Assembly: GCF_017255295.1 (NCBI RefSeq)
Contig: NZ_JAFKDE010000006.1
Span: 62,001 to 126,000, forward strand
Length of the DNA stretch: 64,000 bases
Source of the DNA: Nitratireductor aquimarinus
GTDB lineage: Bacteria; Pseudomonadota; Alphaproteobacteria; Rhizobiales; Rhizobiaceae
Direction: 5' to 3'
Position 1 is the first letter of the stretch, and every line of letters begins with the position of its first letter. A program made the position numbers and the translations under genes. Shown piece after piece: positions 19,924 to 29,470 of this stretch. The notes beneath the pieces are model-generated. The model did no database searches. It worked only from the letters and a program-made list of their open reading frames with translations, and was not told where the DNA came from.

Positions 19924-19978
19924 GTTTTATCCGAGACATGTTTCTCCTTTTGCCAAGGATAATGCGAAGGAACCGACG

Positions 19979-22900
19979 ATGACAGCTGGCAAATGGGATT
20001 TTTGGATCGACCGCGGCGGCACGTTTACCGATGTGATCGGCCGCGATCCGGATGGCGGGCTTTTCGCCCGCAAGCTGCTTTCTGAAAATCCGGAAGCCTA
20101 TGCCGACGCCGGTATTCAGGGCATTCGCGATCACCTCGGCGTCAAGGCCGGCGAAGCCATGCCTTCGCATCTGATCGGCGACGTGAAGATGGGCACGACC
20201 GTGGCGACCAATGCGCTTCTGGAGCGCAAGGGCGACCGCGTGGCGCTGGTCATCACCAGGGGTTTCCGCGACGCGCTCAAGATCGCCTACCAGGCGCGGC
20301 CGGACATCTTCGCCAAGGAAATCATCCTGCCCGAACAGCTCTATGAGCGCGTGATCGAGGTGCCGGAGCGCCGCCGTGTCGACGGCACGGTGGAAACGGA
20401 ACTCGACCTCGACGCCGTGAAGGGCGAGATCGAGGCGGCCAAGGCCGATGGCATCGACGCGGTCGCCATCGTCTTCATGCATGCGTGGAAATATCCCGAG
20501 CATGAGAAAGCGGCGGCAAGCCTTTGCCGCGAATCCGGTTTTTCGCAGGTTTCGGTCAGCCACGAGACCTCGCCGCTGATCAAGCTGGTGGGTCGTGGCG
20601 ACACCACGGTGGTGGACGCCTATCTGTCGCCGATCCTGTCGCGCTATGTGAACCGCGTGGCGGCGGAACTGGGCGTCAACGAGAACGGCGAAGGCCCGGG
20701 CCTCAAATTCATGATGTCGTCGGGCGGCCTGACGGCGGCCGACAAGTTCCAGGGCAAGGACGCGATCCTTTCCGGCCCTGCCGGCGGCGTGGTCGGCATG
20801 GTGGAGACGGCGCGGCTTGCCGGCTTCGACAAGGTGATCGGCTTCGACATGGGCGGCACCTCGACGGATGTGGCCCATTATGACGGCGAATATGAACGCG
20901 CCTTCGACACGGAAGTGGCGGGCGTGCGCATCCGCGCGCCGATGATGCGCATTCACACCGTGGCCGCCGGCGGCGGTTCGATCCTGCATTATGAAGACAA
21001 CCGCCTTAAGGCGGGTCCGGATTCGGCCGGCGCAAACCCCGGCCCCGCCTGCTATCGCCGTGGCGGGCCGCTGGCCGTGACCGATGCGAACGTGATGCTG
21101 GGCAAGCTGCAGCCGGATTTCTTCCCGGCCATTTTCGGCCCCGAGCAGAACGAGCCGCTCGATGTGGACGCCGTGCGCGCCCGCTTCACCGAACTGGCCG
21201 AGCAGATCGGCGACGGACGTCCCGCGGAAGCCGTGGCGGAAGGCTTCATCACCATTGCGGTCGAAAACATGGCCAATGCGGTGAAGAAGATCTCCGTGCA
21301 GCGCGGCTATGACGTGACCGGCTATCTGCTGAACTGTTTTGGCGGCGCGGGCGGCCAGCATGCCTGCCTCGTGGCCGACGCGCTGGGCATGGAAGCGGTG
21401 CTGATCCATCCGATGTCGGGCCTGCTCTCGGCCTATGGCATCGGGCTTGCGACCGTGTTCGCCTCGCGCCAGCAGGCGCTTTTGAAGCCCTTTGCGGAAA
21501 GCTCTCTGGACGCCATCGACGCGCTTTCGGCGTCGCTGCGCGAAGAGGTGCGCGAGGAACTCGCCGATCAGGGCATCACCGGCGACAAGGTGGTCTGGGC
21601 AACCAAGCTGGAAATCCGCTACGAGGGCACCGACACGACGCTGCCCATCGCCTTCGACGGCACGCTTGAGACCGCCAGGGCCGCCTTCGAGGCGGCGCAC
21701 AAGGCGCAGTTCGGCTTCGTCTATGACGACAAGCCGATGGTGGTGGAAGCCGTCAGCGTCGAGGGACTGGACGCGGGCGATGGCCGTCCGGTTGAGCAGG
21801 AGCAGGCGACCAGCGACGCCACGCCCGCCCCCGGCGAAACGCGCGCGATCTTCTGCGACGGCGCATGGCACGATGCCGGCATCTACCGCCGCGAGACGCT
21901 GTCGCGCGGCGCCAGGGTCAACGGCCCTGCCCTCATCATCGAGGCCAACCAGACGGTTGTTGTGGAGCCCGGCTGGCAGGCCGAGATCACCGCGCTCGAC
22001 CACATTCTGATGCGCCGCGTGGAAAAGAAGGCCCGCATGGCCGCACTCGGCACCAAGGCCGATCCGGTGATGCTTGAGGTCTTCAACAACCTGTTCATGT
22101 CGATCGCCGAACAGATGGGCGTGACGCTGCAGAACACCGCCTATTCGGTGAACATCAAGGAGCGGCTCGACTTCTCCTGCGCGGTGTTCGACCAGAATGG
22201 CGCGCTGGTGGCCAATGCCCCGCACATGCCGGTGCATCTGGGCTCCATGGACCGCTCGGTGGAAACCGTCATCCGGCTGAACAAGGGCAATATCCGCCCC
22301 GGCGACGTGTTCGCGCTGAACGCGCCTTACAATGGCGGCACGCATCTGCCCGACATCACGGTGGTCACACCCGTGTTTGACGATCACGGCGAGAACATTC
22401 TGTTCTACACCGCCTCGCGCGGCCACCATGCCGATGTCGGCGGCACAGCACCCGGCTCCATGACGCCGCTGGCGACCACGGTGGATGAAGAAGGCGTTCT
22501 GTTCGACAATTTCCGCCTCGTCGAGAGCGGCAAGTTCCGCGAAGAGGAGCTGCACACGCTTCTGACCGACCACGCCTATCCGGCGCGCAACCCGCACCAG
22601 AACATCGCCGATCTGAAGGCGCAGATCGCCGCCAACGAAAAGGGCGTTGCTGAACTGCGCAAGATGATCGACCAGTTCGGTCTGGACGTGGTGCAGGCCT
22701 ATATGGGCCATGTGCAGGACAATGCGGCGGAAGCCGTGCGCCGCGTACTCGAACGCCTGCCGGATGCGTCGGAATATGAATATCCGACCGACACGGGCCA
22801 GGTGATCAAGGTGAAGATCACCGTCGACCGCGAGAAGCGCGAGGCGACCGTCGACTTCACCGGCACGTCGAATGTTCAGAAGAACAATTTCAACGCGCCT

Positions 22901-23605
22901 GAACCGGTGACCCGCGCGGCGGTGCTCTATGCCTTCCGCGTGATGGTGGAAGGGCAGATCCCGATGAATGCGGGCTGCCTCAGGCCGATCAACATCGTGA
23001 TCCCGGAAAACTGCATGCTGCGCCCCTCCTATCCGGCAGCGGTCGTGGCCGGCAATGTGGAGACGTCCCAGCACGTCACCAATGCGCTGTTCGGCGCGAT
23101 GAAGGCCATCGCCAACAGCCAGGGCACGATGAACAATCTGACCTTCGGCAATGAAGAGTATCAGTATTACGAGACCATCTGCTCCGGCTCACCGGCCGGT
23201 CGCATGAATGACGGTCGCGGCTTCGATGGCGCGTCGGGCGTTCATGTCCACATGACCAATTCGCGCCTGACAGACCCGGAAATCCTCGAACTGCGCTTCC
23301 CGGTTCTGCTTGAGGACTTCCACATCCGCGAAGGCTCGGGCGGCAAGGGCAAGTGGAATGCGGGCGACGGCACGCGCCGCACCATCCGCTTCCTGAAGAC
23401 CATGGAATGCGCCATTCTCTCCTCCCACCGCACCCAGCCGCCACGCGGCGTTGAGGGCGGTGGCGATGGTGAAATGGGCAAGACCGAGGTGCGCCGCAAG
23501 GACGGTCATGTCGAAACGCTCAAGGGCTGTGACCAGACGGTGATCGAGGCTGGCGAAGCGGTGATCGTGACAACGCCCACCGCCGGCGGTTTCGGCAAGG
23601 CGTAA
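19979..23605 (+). CDS. Hydantoinase/5-oxoprolinase family protein, HyuA-HyuB fusion
   Basis: A 1208-aa protein with both halves of the family in one chain: Hydantoinase A N-terminal region (about 5-190, [14 protein letters not shown]), Hydantoinase A ATPase-like domain (about 200-490, [15 protein letters not shown] and GPAGGVVGM) and Hydantoinase B (about 690-1205, [48 protein letters not shown]). This is the layout of eukaryotic-type ATP-dependent 5-oxoprolinase, which opens pyroglutamate to glutamate. Hydantoin or acetophenone carboxylation is an alternative for the family. Start at 19979 (MTAGKWDFW) with GAAGGA upstream. Confidence 0.88.
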   Translation: MTAGKWDFWIDRGGTFTDVIGRDPDGGLFARKLLSENPEAYADAGIQGIRDHLGVKAGEAMPSHLIGDVKMGTTVATNALLERKGDRVALVITRGFRDALKIAYQARPDIFAKEIILPEQLYERVIEVPERRRVDGTVETELDLDAVKGEIEAAKADGIDAVAIVFMHAWKYPEHEKAAASLCRESGFSQVSVSHETSPLIKLVGRGDTTVVDAYLSPILSRYVNRVAAELGVNENGEGPGLKFMMSSGGLTAADKFQGKDAILSGPAGGVVGMVETARLAGFDKVIGFDMGGTSTDVAHYDGEYERAFDTEVAGVRIRAPMMRIHTVAAGGGSILHYEDNRLKAGPDSAGANPGPACYRRGGPLAVTDANVMLGKLQPDFFPAIFGPEQNEPLDVDAVRARFTELAEQIGDGRPAEAVAEGFITIAVENMANAVKKISVQRGYDVTGYLLNCFGGAGGQHACLVADALGMEAVLIHPMSGLLSAYGIGLATVFASRQQALLKPFAESSLDAIDALSASLREEVREELADQGITGDKVVWATKLEIRYEGTDTTLPIAFDGTLETARAAFEAAHKAQFGFVYDDKPMVVEAVSVEGLDAGDGRPVEQEQATSDATPAPGETRAIFCDGAWHDAGIYRRETLSRGARVNGPALIIEANQTVVVEPGWQAEITALDHILMRRVEKKARMAALGTKADPVMLEVFNNLFMSIAEQMGVTLQNTAYSVNIKERLDFSCAVFDQNGALVANAPHMPVHLGSMDRSVETVIRLNKGNIRPGDVFALNAPYNGGTHLPDITVVTPVFDDHGENILFYTASRGHHADVGGTAPGSMTPLATTVDEEGVLFDNFRLVESGKFREEELHTLLTDHAYPARNPHQNIADLKAQIAANEKGVAELRKMIDQFGLDVVQAYMGHVQDNAAEAVRRVLERLPDASEYEYPTDTGQVIKVKITVDREKREATVDFTGTSNVQKNNFNAPEPVTRAAVLYAFRVMVEGQIPMNAGCLRPINIVIPENCMLRPSYPAAVVAGNVETSQHVTNALFGAMKAIANSQGTMNNLTFGNEEYQYYETICSGSPAGRMNDGRGFDGASGVHVHMTNSRLTDPEILELRFPVLLEDFHIREGSGGKGKWNAGDGTRRTIRFLKTMECAILSSHRTQPPRGVEGGGDGEMGKTEVRRKDGHVETLKGCDQTVIEAGEAVIVTTPTAGGFGKA

Positions 23606-23618
23606 AGCACTCAGGATT

Positions 23619-23648
23619 GCGGGCGGGGGAGCGTGCTTCTCCGCCCGC
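23619..23648 (+). terminator. Hairpin after the oxoprolinase gene
   Basis: GCGGGCGG (23619-23626) pairs with CCGCCCGC (23641-23648), 14 bp after the stop. No U-run follows, so it may be a message-end structure more than an intrinsic terminator. Confidence 0.4.
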
Positions 23649-23744
23649 ATTGTCATTGAAGCCCCCGGTCCGGGGCCAGGCGCTGCCGAACGGGCGGCGC
23701 GCGGGGCTAAACCTGCACCCCGCCTTTAACAGCCCCGTCACACT

Positions 23745-23773
23745 CGGTCATTCAGGTTTCACGCGCGCGTCAT
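23745..23773 (+). promoter_or_regulatory. Candidate PhoB box array upstream of btaA
   Basis: Three 7-mers with 4-bp spacers (11-bp period): CGGTCAT at 23745, GTTTCAC at 23756, GCGTCAT at 23767. Against the Pho-box unit CTGTCAT they match 6, 4 and 5 of 7. The array ends 45 bp before the btaA start. Betaine-lipid genes in Sinorhizobium are known to be induced by phosphate starvation through PhoB, which supports the reading. Confidence 0.5.
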
Positions 23774-23786
23774 GGAAGCGCAGTAG

Positions 23787-23809
23787 CCCCTCAAGACAAG
23801 ATTGAGGGG
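23787..23809 (+). promoter_or_regulatory. Stem-loop covering the btaA ribosome binding site
   Basis: CCCCTCAA (23787-23794) and TTGAGGGG (23802-23809) form a perfect 8-bp stem with a 7-nt loop. The only good ribosome binding site of btaA, AGGGGAGAG ending 5-6 nt before the ATG, starts inside the 3' arm, so the fold would partly hide it. Confidence 0.5.
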
Positions 23810-23817
23810 AGAGACCC

Positions 23818-25062
23818 ATGACAGATCTTTCAGCCGGCACCGGCCTTTCCACCCGACGCCATCTCGGCAAGGCGGTCTATCAGAACAGGGCCACAACGCG
23901 CGCAGGCCTTTCCGAACGCCTCTTCGCCCTTCTTTTTTCGGGCCTCGTCTATCCGCAGATCTGGGAAGACCCGGACGTGGACATCGCGGCGATGGAGCTC
24001 GATGAAAGCCACCACATCGTCACCATCGCGTCGGGCGGCTGCAACGTGCTGGCCTATCTCACCCGCCAGCCGGCGAAGATCGACGCCGTGGACCTGAACG
24101 CCGCGCATGTGGCGCTCAACCGGCTGAAGCTCACCGCCTTCAAGGCGCTGCCCGCCCATGGCGACCTGCTGCGCTTCTTCGGCGCAACCAACCAGCGCAG
24201 CAACAGCGAGGCCTATCGCCGCTTCATCGCGCCAGCGCTCGACGCCCAGTCGCGCCGGCACTGGGAAAGCCGCGGGCCGCTCGGCCGCAAGCGCATCGAC
24301 GCCTTCACGCGCAATTTCTACCGCAAGGGCCTGCTCGGCTTCTTTATCGCCACCGGCCACACGGTCGCAAAGTTCTATGGCGTGAACCCGGCGGACATCA
24401 TGAAATCGCGCTCGCTTCGCGATCAGCGCATCTTCTTCGATGAGCAGTTACGCCCGCTGTTCGACCGCGGGCTCGTGCGCTGGGCGACCTCGCGCAAGGC
24501 ATCGCTTTTTGGCCTCGGCATTCCGCCGGCACAGTATGACTCGCTGATCACGGCGGGTGACGGCACCATGGCGGACGTTCTGTCGAGCCGGCTTGAGAAG
24601 CTCGCCTGCCATTTTCCGCTCAAGGAAAACTATTTCGCCTGGCAGGCCTTCGCCCGCCATTATCCCGCACAGGGCGAAGCCACCCTGCCTGCCTATCTGG
24701 AGCGCAGGAACTTCGACACGATCCGCGCTGCGGCGGACAATGTGACGGTGCACCACGCGAACCTGATGGATGTGCTGGGCAACAAGCCCGCGCAGAGCGT
24801 GGACCGCTATGTGCTGCTCGACGCGCAGGACTGGATGAACGACGATCAGCTCAACGCACTGTGGAGCGAGATCACCCGCACGGCAGCGCCCGGCGCGCGC
24901 GTCATCTTCCGCACTGCCGCAGCGCCGAGCCTGCTGCCGGGCCGCGTGAACGACCACATTCTGAACCAGTGGCGCTATGAGAAGCTCCGCTCGCGCGAAC
25001 TCTCGGCCAATGACCGTTCGGCGATCTATGGCGGGTTCCACCTCTATGTGAAAGCGGCCTGA
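23818..25062 (+). CDS. btaA: S-adenosylmethionine:diacylglycerol 3-amino-3-carboxypropyltransferase BtaA
   Basis: First enzyme of diacylglyceryl-N,N,N-trimethylhomoserine (DGTS) synthesis: it moves the 3-amino-3-carboxypropyl group of SAM to diacylglycerol. The 414-aa protein (DUF3419 family) has YPQIWEDPDVDIAAMEL, then IVTIASGGCNVLAYL (SAM loop) and IDAVDLNAAHVALN near residues 65-100, and VLLDAQDWMND toward the C-terminus. It is followed by btaB after 2 bp. Pho-like repeats and a ribosome-site hairpin lie upstream. Product lipids replace phospholipids when phosphate is scarce. Confidence 0.93.
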   Translation: MTDLSAGTGLSTRRHLGKAVYQNRATTRAGLSERLFALLFSGLVYPQIWEDPDVDIAAMELDESHHIVTIASGGCNVLAYLTRQPAKIDAVDLNAAHVALNRLKLTAFKALPAHGDLLRFFGATNQRSNSEAYRRFIAPALDAQSRRHWESRGPLGRKRIDAFTRNFYRKGLLGFFIATGHTVAKFYGVNPADIMKSRSLRDQRIFFDEQLRPLFDRGLVRWATSRKASLFGLGIPPAQYDSLITAGDGTMADVLSSRLEKLACHFPLKENYFAWQAFARHYPAQGEATLPAYLERRNFDTIRAAADNVTVHHANLMDVLGNKPAQSVDRYVLLDAQDWMNDDQLNALWSEITRTAAPGARVIFRTAAAPSLLPGRVNDHILNQWRYEKLRSRELSANDRSAIYGGFHLYVKAA

Positions 25063-25064
25063 GA

Positions 25065-25742
25065 ATGGCCATGCCGCAGACCGCCGGCCACGCCAGTCTG
25101 ATGGACGGCGTCTATCGCCGCCAGCGCCATATCTACGACCTGACGCGCAAATATTATCTGCTTGGGCGTGACGGGCTGATCGGCGGGCTGAACGCACCGG
25201 AAGGCGGTGCGGTGCTGGAGCTGGGCTGCGGAACGGGGCGCAATCTGGCGCTCGTTTCGGATCATTATCCGAAAGCGCGTCTTTTCGGCCTCGATATCTC
25301 GCAGGAGATGCTTGCCACCGCAAGAAGGCGCATGGAGCGTGAGGGGATCGACGCCCGACTGGCCAAAGCCGATGCATCGTCTTTCGATGCCGAGGCGCTG
25401 TTCGGGCAGGCCCGGTTCGACCGGGTTTTCATTTCCTATTCGCTGTCGATGATCCCGCCATGGCGCGAGACCATTGCAGCCGGCCTCGACTGCGTTGCGC
25501 CGGGCGGGTCGCTGCACATCGTGGATTTCGGCCAGCAGGAGCGCCTGCCCGGCTGGTTTCGCGCAGGATTGCGCCGCTGGCTTGCGGCCTTCCACGTGAC
25601 ACCGCGTGATTCACTGCGTGAAGCGCTGGAATCGGAATGCGAGAAACGGGGCGCAAGCCTTCGTTTCGACTCGTCTTTTCGCGGTTACGCCGTGCAGGCG
25701 ATTGTGGAAATGCCTGCGGTGAACGGCATCCCGTTGCAGTGA
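25065..25742 (+). CDS. btaB: S-adenosylmethionine:diacylglycerylhomoserine N-methyltransferase BtaB
   Basis: A 225-aa class I methyltransferase that makes the three N-methylations turning diacylglycerylhomoserine into DGTS. The N-terminus GVYRRQRHIYDLTRKYYLLGRD is characteristic of BtaB; SAM motif I is VLELGCGTGRNLAL, with GLDISQEMLATA as motif II. It starts 2 bp after btaA and shares its promoter. The M-A-M start allows ATG 25065 or 25071. Confidence 0.92.
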   Translation: MAMPQTAGHASLMDGVYRRQRHIYDLTRKYYLLGRDGLIGGLNAPEGGAVLELGCGTGRNLALVSDHYPKARLFGLDISQEMLATARRRMEREGIDARLAKADASSFDAEALFGQARFDRVFISYSLSMIPPWRETIAAGLDCVAPGGSLHIVDFGQQERLPGWFRAGLRRWLAAFHVTPRDSLREALESECEKRGASLRFDSSFRGYAVQAIVEMPAVNGIPLQ

Positions 25743-25746
25743 CGTG

Positions 25747-25870
25747 GTGCGTGGTTCGACAAGCTCACCATGAGGGATGGGATTGGCTGCACAACTGGTG
25801 AGCAAGGGTGTGGAACCGGTCTTCACCGCGAAGCCCACCTCCCTCATGGTGAGCTTGTCGAACCACGCAC
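25747..25870. repeat. REP-doublet (REPIN-like) inverted repeat
   Basis: Two 31-bp arms, 25747-25777 and 25840-25870, are perfect reverse complements separated by 62 bp. The core TTCGACAAGCTCA-NN-ATGAGGG recurs in the doublet at 43276-43439. It fills most of the gap between btaB and the convergent serine hydrolase gene. Repeats with this core are common between genes of alphaproteobacteria. Confidence 0.8.
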
Positions 25871-25917
25871 AATGCTGCCACCGCAAAACCGAACAGCGCC
25901 GAGATTGGCGCCTGCCC

Positions 25918-27315
25918 CTACTCCAACTCCCCCGGGATCTTCGCCAGAGCCTCGATCAGCGCCTGCGGCTTGTAGCCGAGGCGTGAGGGCGTGAGGCCCA
26001 TGCGCACCACCACCATGCGCAGCGAAGGAATGACCGTGATGGTCTGGCCATCATGGCCGAGCATCCAGAATGCGTCGGGCGGCAGGTTGAAGCCCTCGTC
26101 TTCCGGCACGCCGCGCGGCGTGTTGGCGCGGGGACCGTGCAGCCAGGTCTGCCGGCCATATTCGCCGCCCGAAGCTTCCGTGGGGGTGCGCATCCACCGC
26201 ACCCAGCCTTCCGGCAGAATGCGTTCGCCCTTCCACACGCCATCCTGCAGGAGAAGCTGGCCGAACTTCGCCCAGTCGCGTGCTGACGCATAGAGGTTGG
26301 AAGAACCGGCATAGGTGCCGCGCGGGTCCGTCTCGAAGACGGCGCTGTCCATGCCCAGCGGACCGAACAGGGCCTCATAGGGCCACGCCAGCGCATCCTG
26401 TGGCGCATTGAACGTGTCCTGCCAGACACGCGACAGGAGAACGCTCGTGCCGCTCGAATAGTTGAAGACCCCGCCGACGGGACCTTCAAGCTTCTGGTCA
26501 GCCGCGAAGGCCGGCATGTCGGAGGCGAGATAGAGCATGCGCGTGACATCGCTCACATCGCCGTAATCCTCGTTGAAGTAGAGACCGCTCTCCATCGCGA
26601 GAAGATCGGCAACGGTGATCTTCGATCGCTCGTCACCCGCCCATTCGGGGAACAGATTGCTGTCCTCGACGGACAGGCGGCCAGCCTTGACGCGGGTGCC
26701 GATGAGCGCGGCGGTGACGGTCTTGGTCATGGACCAGCCGATCAGGGGCTGCGTGTAATGGGCGACATCCTCGCCAAAACGCTCGCCGATGATGCGGCCA
26801 TCCTGCACGACGACCACGGCGCGCATGCCGGGGCCGGTGAGCGCCGGATCATCGAGGAGTTCGGCCACCAGTTCATGCCCCTTAACGTCGATGCGCGGGC
26901 CATCCGGCCACAGATCCGTTCCCTGAGACGCAGGCTCCGGCCTGTCGAAACGGGCGCCCAGCGCCGCCTTCACATCGCCATCGGGCACGGCGGCGCAGCC
27001 GGTCGCACCACGATAGACGGCAAGCCCGTCGCCAAAGACCCCGAAGAGGCCGGTGTGAACCGTGGCGTCGGACGGCTCGACCCGCACGCTCATGAGCTTC
27101 AAAAGCGGATGGCCCGGGGCCTGAACGTCGCGCTCGAGCACGGTCTGCGGGTCGCGCCCGGCTATGAACACATTGGAGCAGATAATCTTGGCGGCGTAAT
27201 TGGAGCCGACACGAATGAGCGCGGGCGGCGAGACGTAAAGCCAGAGAGCGGCACCGGCGATTGCAACGGCAAGGAGACCGAGGAGCCATTTGAAGAGCCT
27301 GAGAGCAGTTCGCAT
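25918..27315 (-). CDS. Membrane-anchored serine hydrolase, beta-lactamase family
   Basis: A 465-aa protein with one N-terminal membrane anchor or uncleaved signal (about residues 6-28) and a class C beta-lactamase-like domain. Catalytic motifs: SMTK in IGWSMTKTVTAALIG (serine nucleophile), YSSG in FNYSSGTSVLL (Tyr), and HDGQ near the C-terminus in place of KTG. The set resembles 6-aminohexanoate-dimer hydrolase and EstB-type esterases more than true beta-lactamases. Substrate unknown. Start MRTALRLFK at 27315; an upstream in-frame start at 27357 has no good site. It diverges from the lysozyme gene. Confidence 0.82.
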   Translation of the reverse strand: MRTALRLFKWLLGLLAVAIAGAALWLYVSPPALIRVGSNYAAKIICSNVFIAGRDPQTVLERDVQAPGHPLLKLMSVRVEPSDATVHTGLFGVFGDGLAVYRGATGCAAVPDGDVKAALGARFDRPEPASQGTDLWPDGPRIDVKGHELVAELLDDPALTGPGMRAVVVVQDGRIIGERFGEDVAHYTQPLIGWSMTKTVTAALIGTRVKAGRLSVEDSNLFPEWAGDERSKITVADLLAMESGLYFNEDYGDVSDVTRMLYLASDMPAFAADQKLEGPVGGVFNYSSGTSVLLSRVWQDTFNAPQDALAWPYEALFGPLGMDSAVFETDPRGTYAGSSNLYASARDWAKFGQLLLQDGVWKGERILPEGWVRWMRTPTEASGGEYGRQTWLHGPRANTPRGVPEDEGFNLPPDAFWMLGHDGQTITVIPSLRMVVVRMGLTPSRLGYKPQALIEALAKIPGELE

Positions 27316-27444
27316 TCCGTCGTCTTCTCCGTCTTCCCTTGCGGCCAGCCCTTTCATCCTGTGGTGACGGGGCCGGCAACTTCGCCTATTTCTGTCGGCG
27401 ACGCCCCTATTTGCTGATTCGCACCCTGAGGAGCCCCGCTCATC

Positions 27445-28248
27445 ATGCGTCGATTGATGATCGCCAGTCTATCCGCTTTGCTCGTCGGCTGCTCGACCGT
27501 CGACTATGATTTTTCCGATGTTGCGCCCAAGGCGCAACCCTCGACAATGCGCAGCAGCGGCGGCCTGCGCTTTGCCGACACCGACCCGCATGAATGGGAG
27601 GGTGGCGCACCCTGGCACTATGCGGTGCACGGAACGGATGTCGCCAAATATCAGGCCGACATCGACTGGAAGAAGGTTGCCCGCAACGACATTTCCTTTG
27701 CCTTCATCAAGGCGACGGAGGGTGGCGACATTGTCGACGATTATTTTGCGCGCAACTGGCGCGCGGCAAAGGCGGCCGGCGTTCCGCGCGGGGCCTACCA
27801 TTTCTACTACCATTGCCGCCCGGCCATCGAGCAGGCGCGGTGGTTCATCCGCAATGTGCCGCGCGACGCTTCGGCCCTGCCGCCCGTTCTGGACATGGAG
27901 TGGACGCCCTTCTCTCCCACCTGCACCATCCGCCCGCCGGCGGAGAAGGTGCGTTCGGAGATGCGCATCTTCCTGAACGCGGTGGAACGCCATTATGGCA
28001 AGCGGCCGATCATCTATACCTCGATCGACTTCTTCGATGACAATGATCTGAGCAGCTTCAAGGGCTATCCCTTCTGGTTACGCTCGGTGGCCGGTCATCC
28101 GGATGACAAATATTCCGATCATCCTTGGGTCTTCTGGCAATATACGGGCACCGGCGTGATCCCGGGCATTGAGGGGAAGGCCGATATCAACGTGTTCAAC
28201 GGCAACGCCAGAGCCTGGAAGAACTGGCTCCGGGCCAATGCCAGCTGA
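27445..28248 (+). CDS. Glycoside hydrolase family 25 lysozyme, predicted lipoprotein
   Basis: A 267-aa protein with a lipoprotein signal (lipobox LVGC at residues 13-16) and a GH25 (Chalaropsis-type muramidase) domain at about 60-265. Family motifs: HGTDVAKYQADIDW (first Asp), FIKATEGG, GAYHFYYH, and the catalytic pair in PPVLDMEWTPF. WQYTGTG marks the C-terminal end. It hydrolyses the MurNAc-GlcNAc bond. It lies 43 bp before another peptidoglycan-cleaving gene, suggesting a joint wall-remodelling role. Confidence 0.88.
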   Translation: MRRLMIASLSALLVGCSTVDYDFSDVAPKAQPSTMRSSGGLRFADTDPHEWEGGAPWHYAVHGTDVAKYQADIDWKKVARNDISFAFIKATEGGDIVDDYFARNWRAAKAAGVPRGAYHFYYHCRPAIEQARWFIRNVPRDASALPPVLDMEWTPFSPTCTIRPPAEKVRSEMRIFLNAVERHYGKRPIIYTSIDFFDDNDLSSFKGYPFWLRSVAGHPDDKYSDHPWVFWQYTGTGVIPGIEGKADINVFNGNARAWKNWLRANAS

Positions 28249-28291
28249 TCGCGCCAGACGCCTTCAGCCCGTGTTATCAAGGAGAGTTCAT

Positions 28292-29470
28292 ATGCGCAGA
28301 AATTCCATCGCGCTTGGGGCGCTGTTCGCCTTTGGCTTTGCCGGCAGCGCCGTGGCGCAGCAATGTGGCGGCGATTTCAACGCCTGGCGGGAAGGCGTGC
28401 GGCAGGAGGCTGCAGCCGACGGCATCGGCGAGCGCGGCCTTTCGGCGCTGAACGGCGCCGGCATCGAGCAGAAGGTTCTGCAACGCGACCGCGCGCAGGG
28501 CGTGTTCAACCAGACCTTTGCCGAATTCGCCGGCCGCATGATCAATGATTACCGGCTGAAGAACGGCGCGGCCAATCTGAAGAAATACGCCAACACCTTC
28601 GCGCGCGCCCAGAACGAGTTTGGCGTCCCCGGCCCGGTGATCGCCTCCTTCTGGGCGCTGGAAACGGATTTCGGCGCGGTGCAGGGCGACTTCTCGACGC
28701 TCAACGCGCTCGCCACGCTGGCGCATGACTGCCGCCGGCCGGAGATCTTCCGCCCGCAGCTGATCGCGCTTCTGCACCTGATCGATCAGGGCTGGGTGCC
28801 GGCCAATGTGACCGGCGCGTGGGCCGGCGAGATCGGCCAGATGCAGATGCTGCCGTCCGACTATTACACTAAGGGTGTCGATGGCGACGGCGACGGCAAG
28901 GTGGATTTGAAAGGCAGTTCGCCCGACGCCATTCTGACGGCGGCGAAGAACCTCCAGTCGCTTGGCTGGAAGCCCGGCCAGCCCTGGATGGAAGAAGTGC
29001 GTGTGCCGGATCAGATGGCCTGGGAGAAGACCGGCCGCGTGACCAAGCTGCCGCGCTCGGAATGGGCGGCGATGGGCGTGACCTATCGCGATGGCAGCCC
29101 GCTGCCGGCCGATGGCATGGCGACGGCTGTGGTTCTGCCGATGGGCCACAAGGGACCGGCCTTCCTCGTCTACGACAATTACGACATCTATCTGGAATGG
29201 AACCAGTCGCTCATCTACACGCTGACGGCGGCGCATCTGGCGGCGCGCCTTGCCGGCGCACCGCGCTTTGACGTGCGCTCGCCCGAGCAGGGCCTTGCGC
29301 CCGAGACGATGAAGCAGTTGCAGACCAAGCTTGCCGCGCGCGGCCATGATGTGGGCAAGATCGACGGCATTCTGGGCGCCGGAACCCGCGAAGCGGTGCG
29401 TCAGGAACAGCTGCGCCTTGGCCTGCCCGCCGATGGCTGGCCGACGCCGACGCTGTTCTCCAACCTCTAG
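28292..29470 (+). CDS. Lytic murein transglycosylase (MltB family) with peptidoglycan-binding domain
   Basis: A 392-aa exported protein: signal peptide about 1-21, SLT_2 (MltB-like) domain about 25-320, PG_binding_1 repeat about 330-390 (GLAPETMKQLQTKLAARGHDVG). The catalytic glutamate is in FWALETDFG; GEIGQMQMLPSDYY and the Asp-rich DGDGDGKVDL segment are typical of the family. I start at 28292 (MRRNSIAL) with AAGGAG upstream; the longer frame overlaps the lysozyme gene. Its TAG stop shares the CTAG palindrome with the convergent antiporter stop. Confidence 0.9.
   Translation: MRRNSIALGALFAFGFAGSAVAQQCGGDFNAWREGVRQEAAADGIGERGLSALNGAGIEQKVLQRDRAQGVFNQTFAEFAGRMINDYRLKNGAANLKKYANTFARAQNEFGVPGPVIASFWALETDFGAVQGDFSTLNALATLAHDCRRPEIFRPQLIALLHLIDQGWVPANVTGAWAGEIGQMQMLPSDYYTKGVDGDGDGKVDLKGSSPDAILTAAKNLQSLGWKPGQPWMEEVRVPDQMAWEKTGRVTKLPRSEWAAMGVTYRDGSPLPADGMATAVVLPMGHKGPAFLVYDNYDIYLEWNQSLIYTLTAAHLAARLAGAPRFDVRSPEQGLAPETMKQLQTKLAARGHDVGKIDGILGAGTREAVRQEQLRLGLPADGWPTPTLFSNL

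Noticed and set aside
23737-23751. GTCAC/GTCAT pair at 10-bp spacing as a Pho box
   Set aside because: The first pair (23737 and 23747) is 10 bp apart, not 11; only the units at 23745, 23756 and 23767 keep the 11-bp period, so only those are proposed.
25757-25870. Possible CRISPR-like repeat pair after btaB
   Set aside because: Only two copies, in inverted orientation, with a core repeated at a distant locus; this is a REP doublet, and no cas genes are present.
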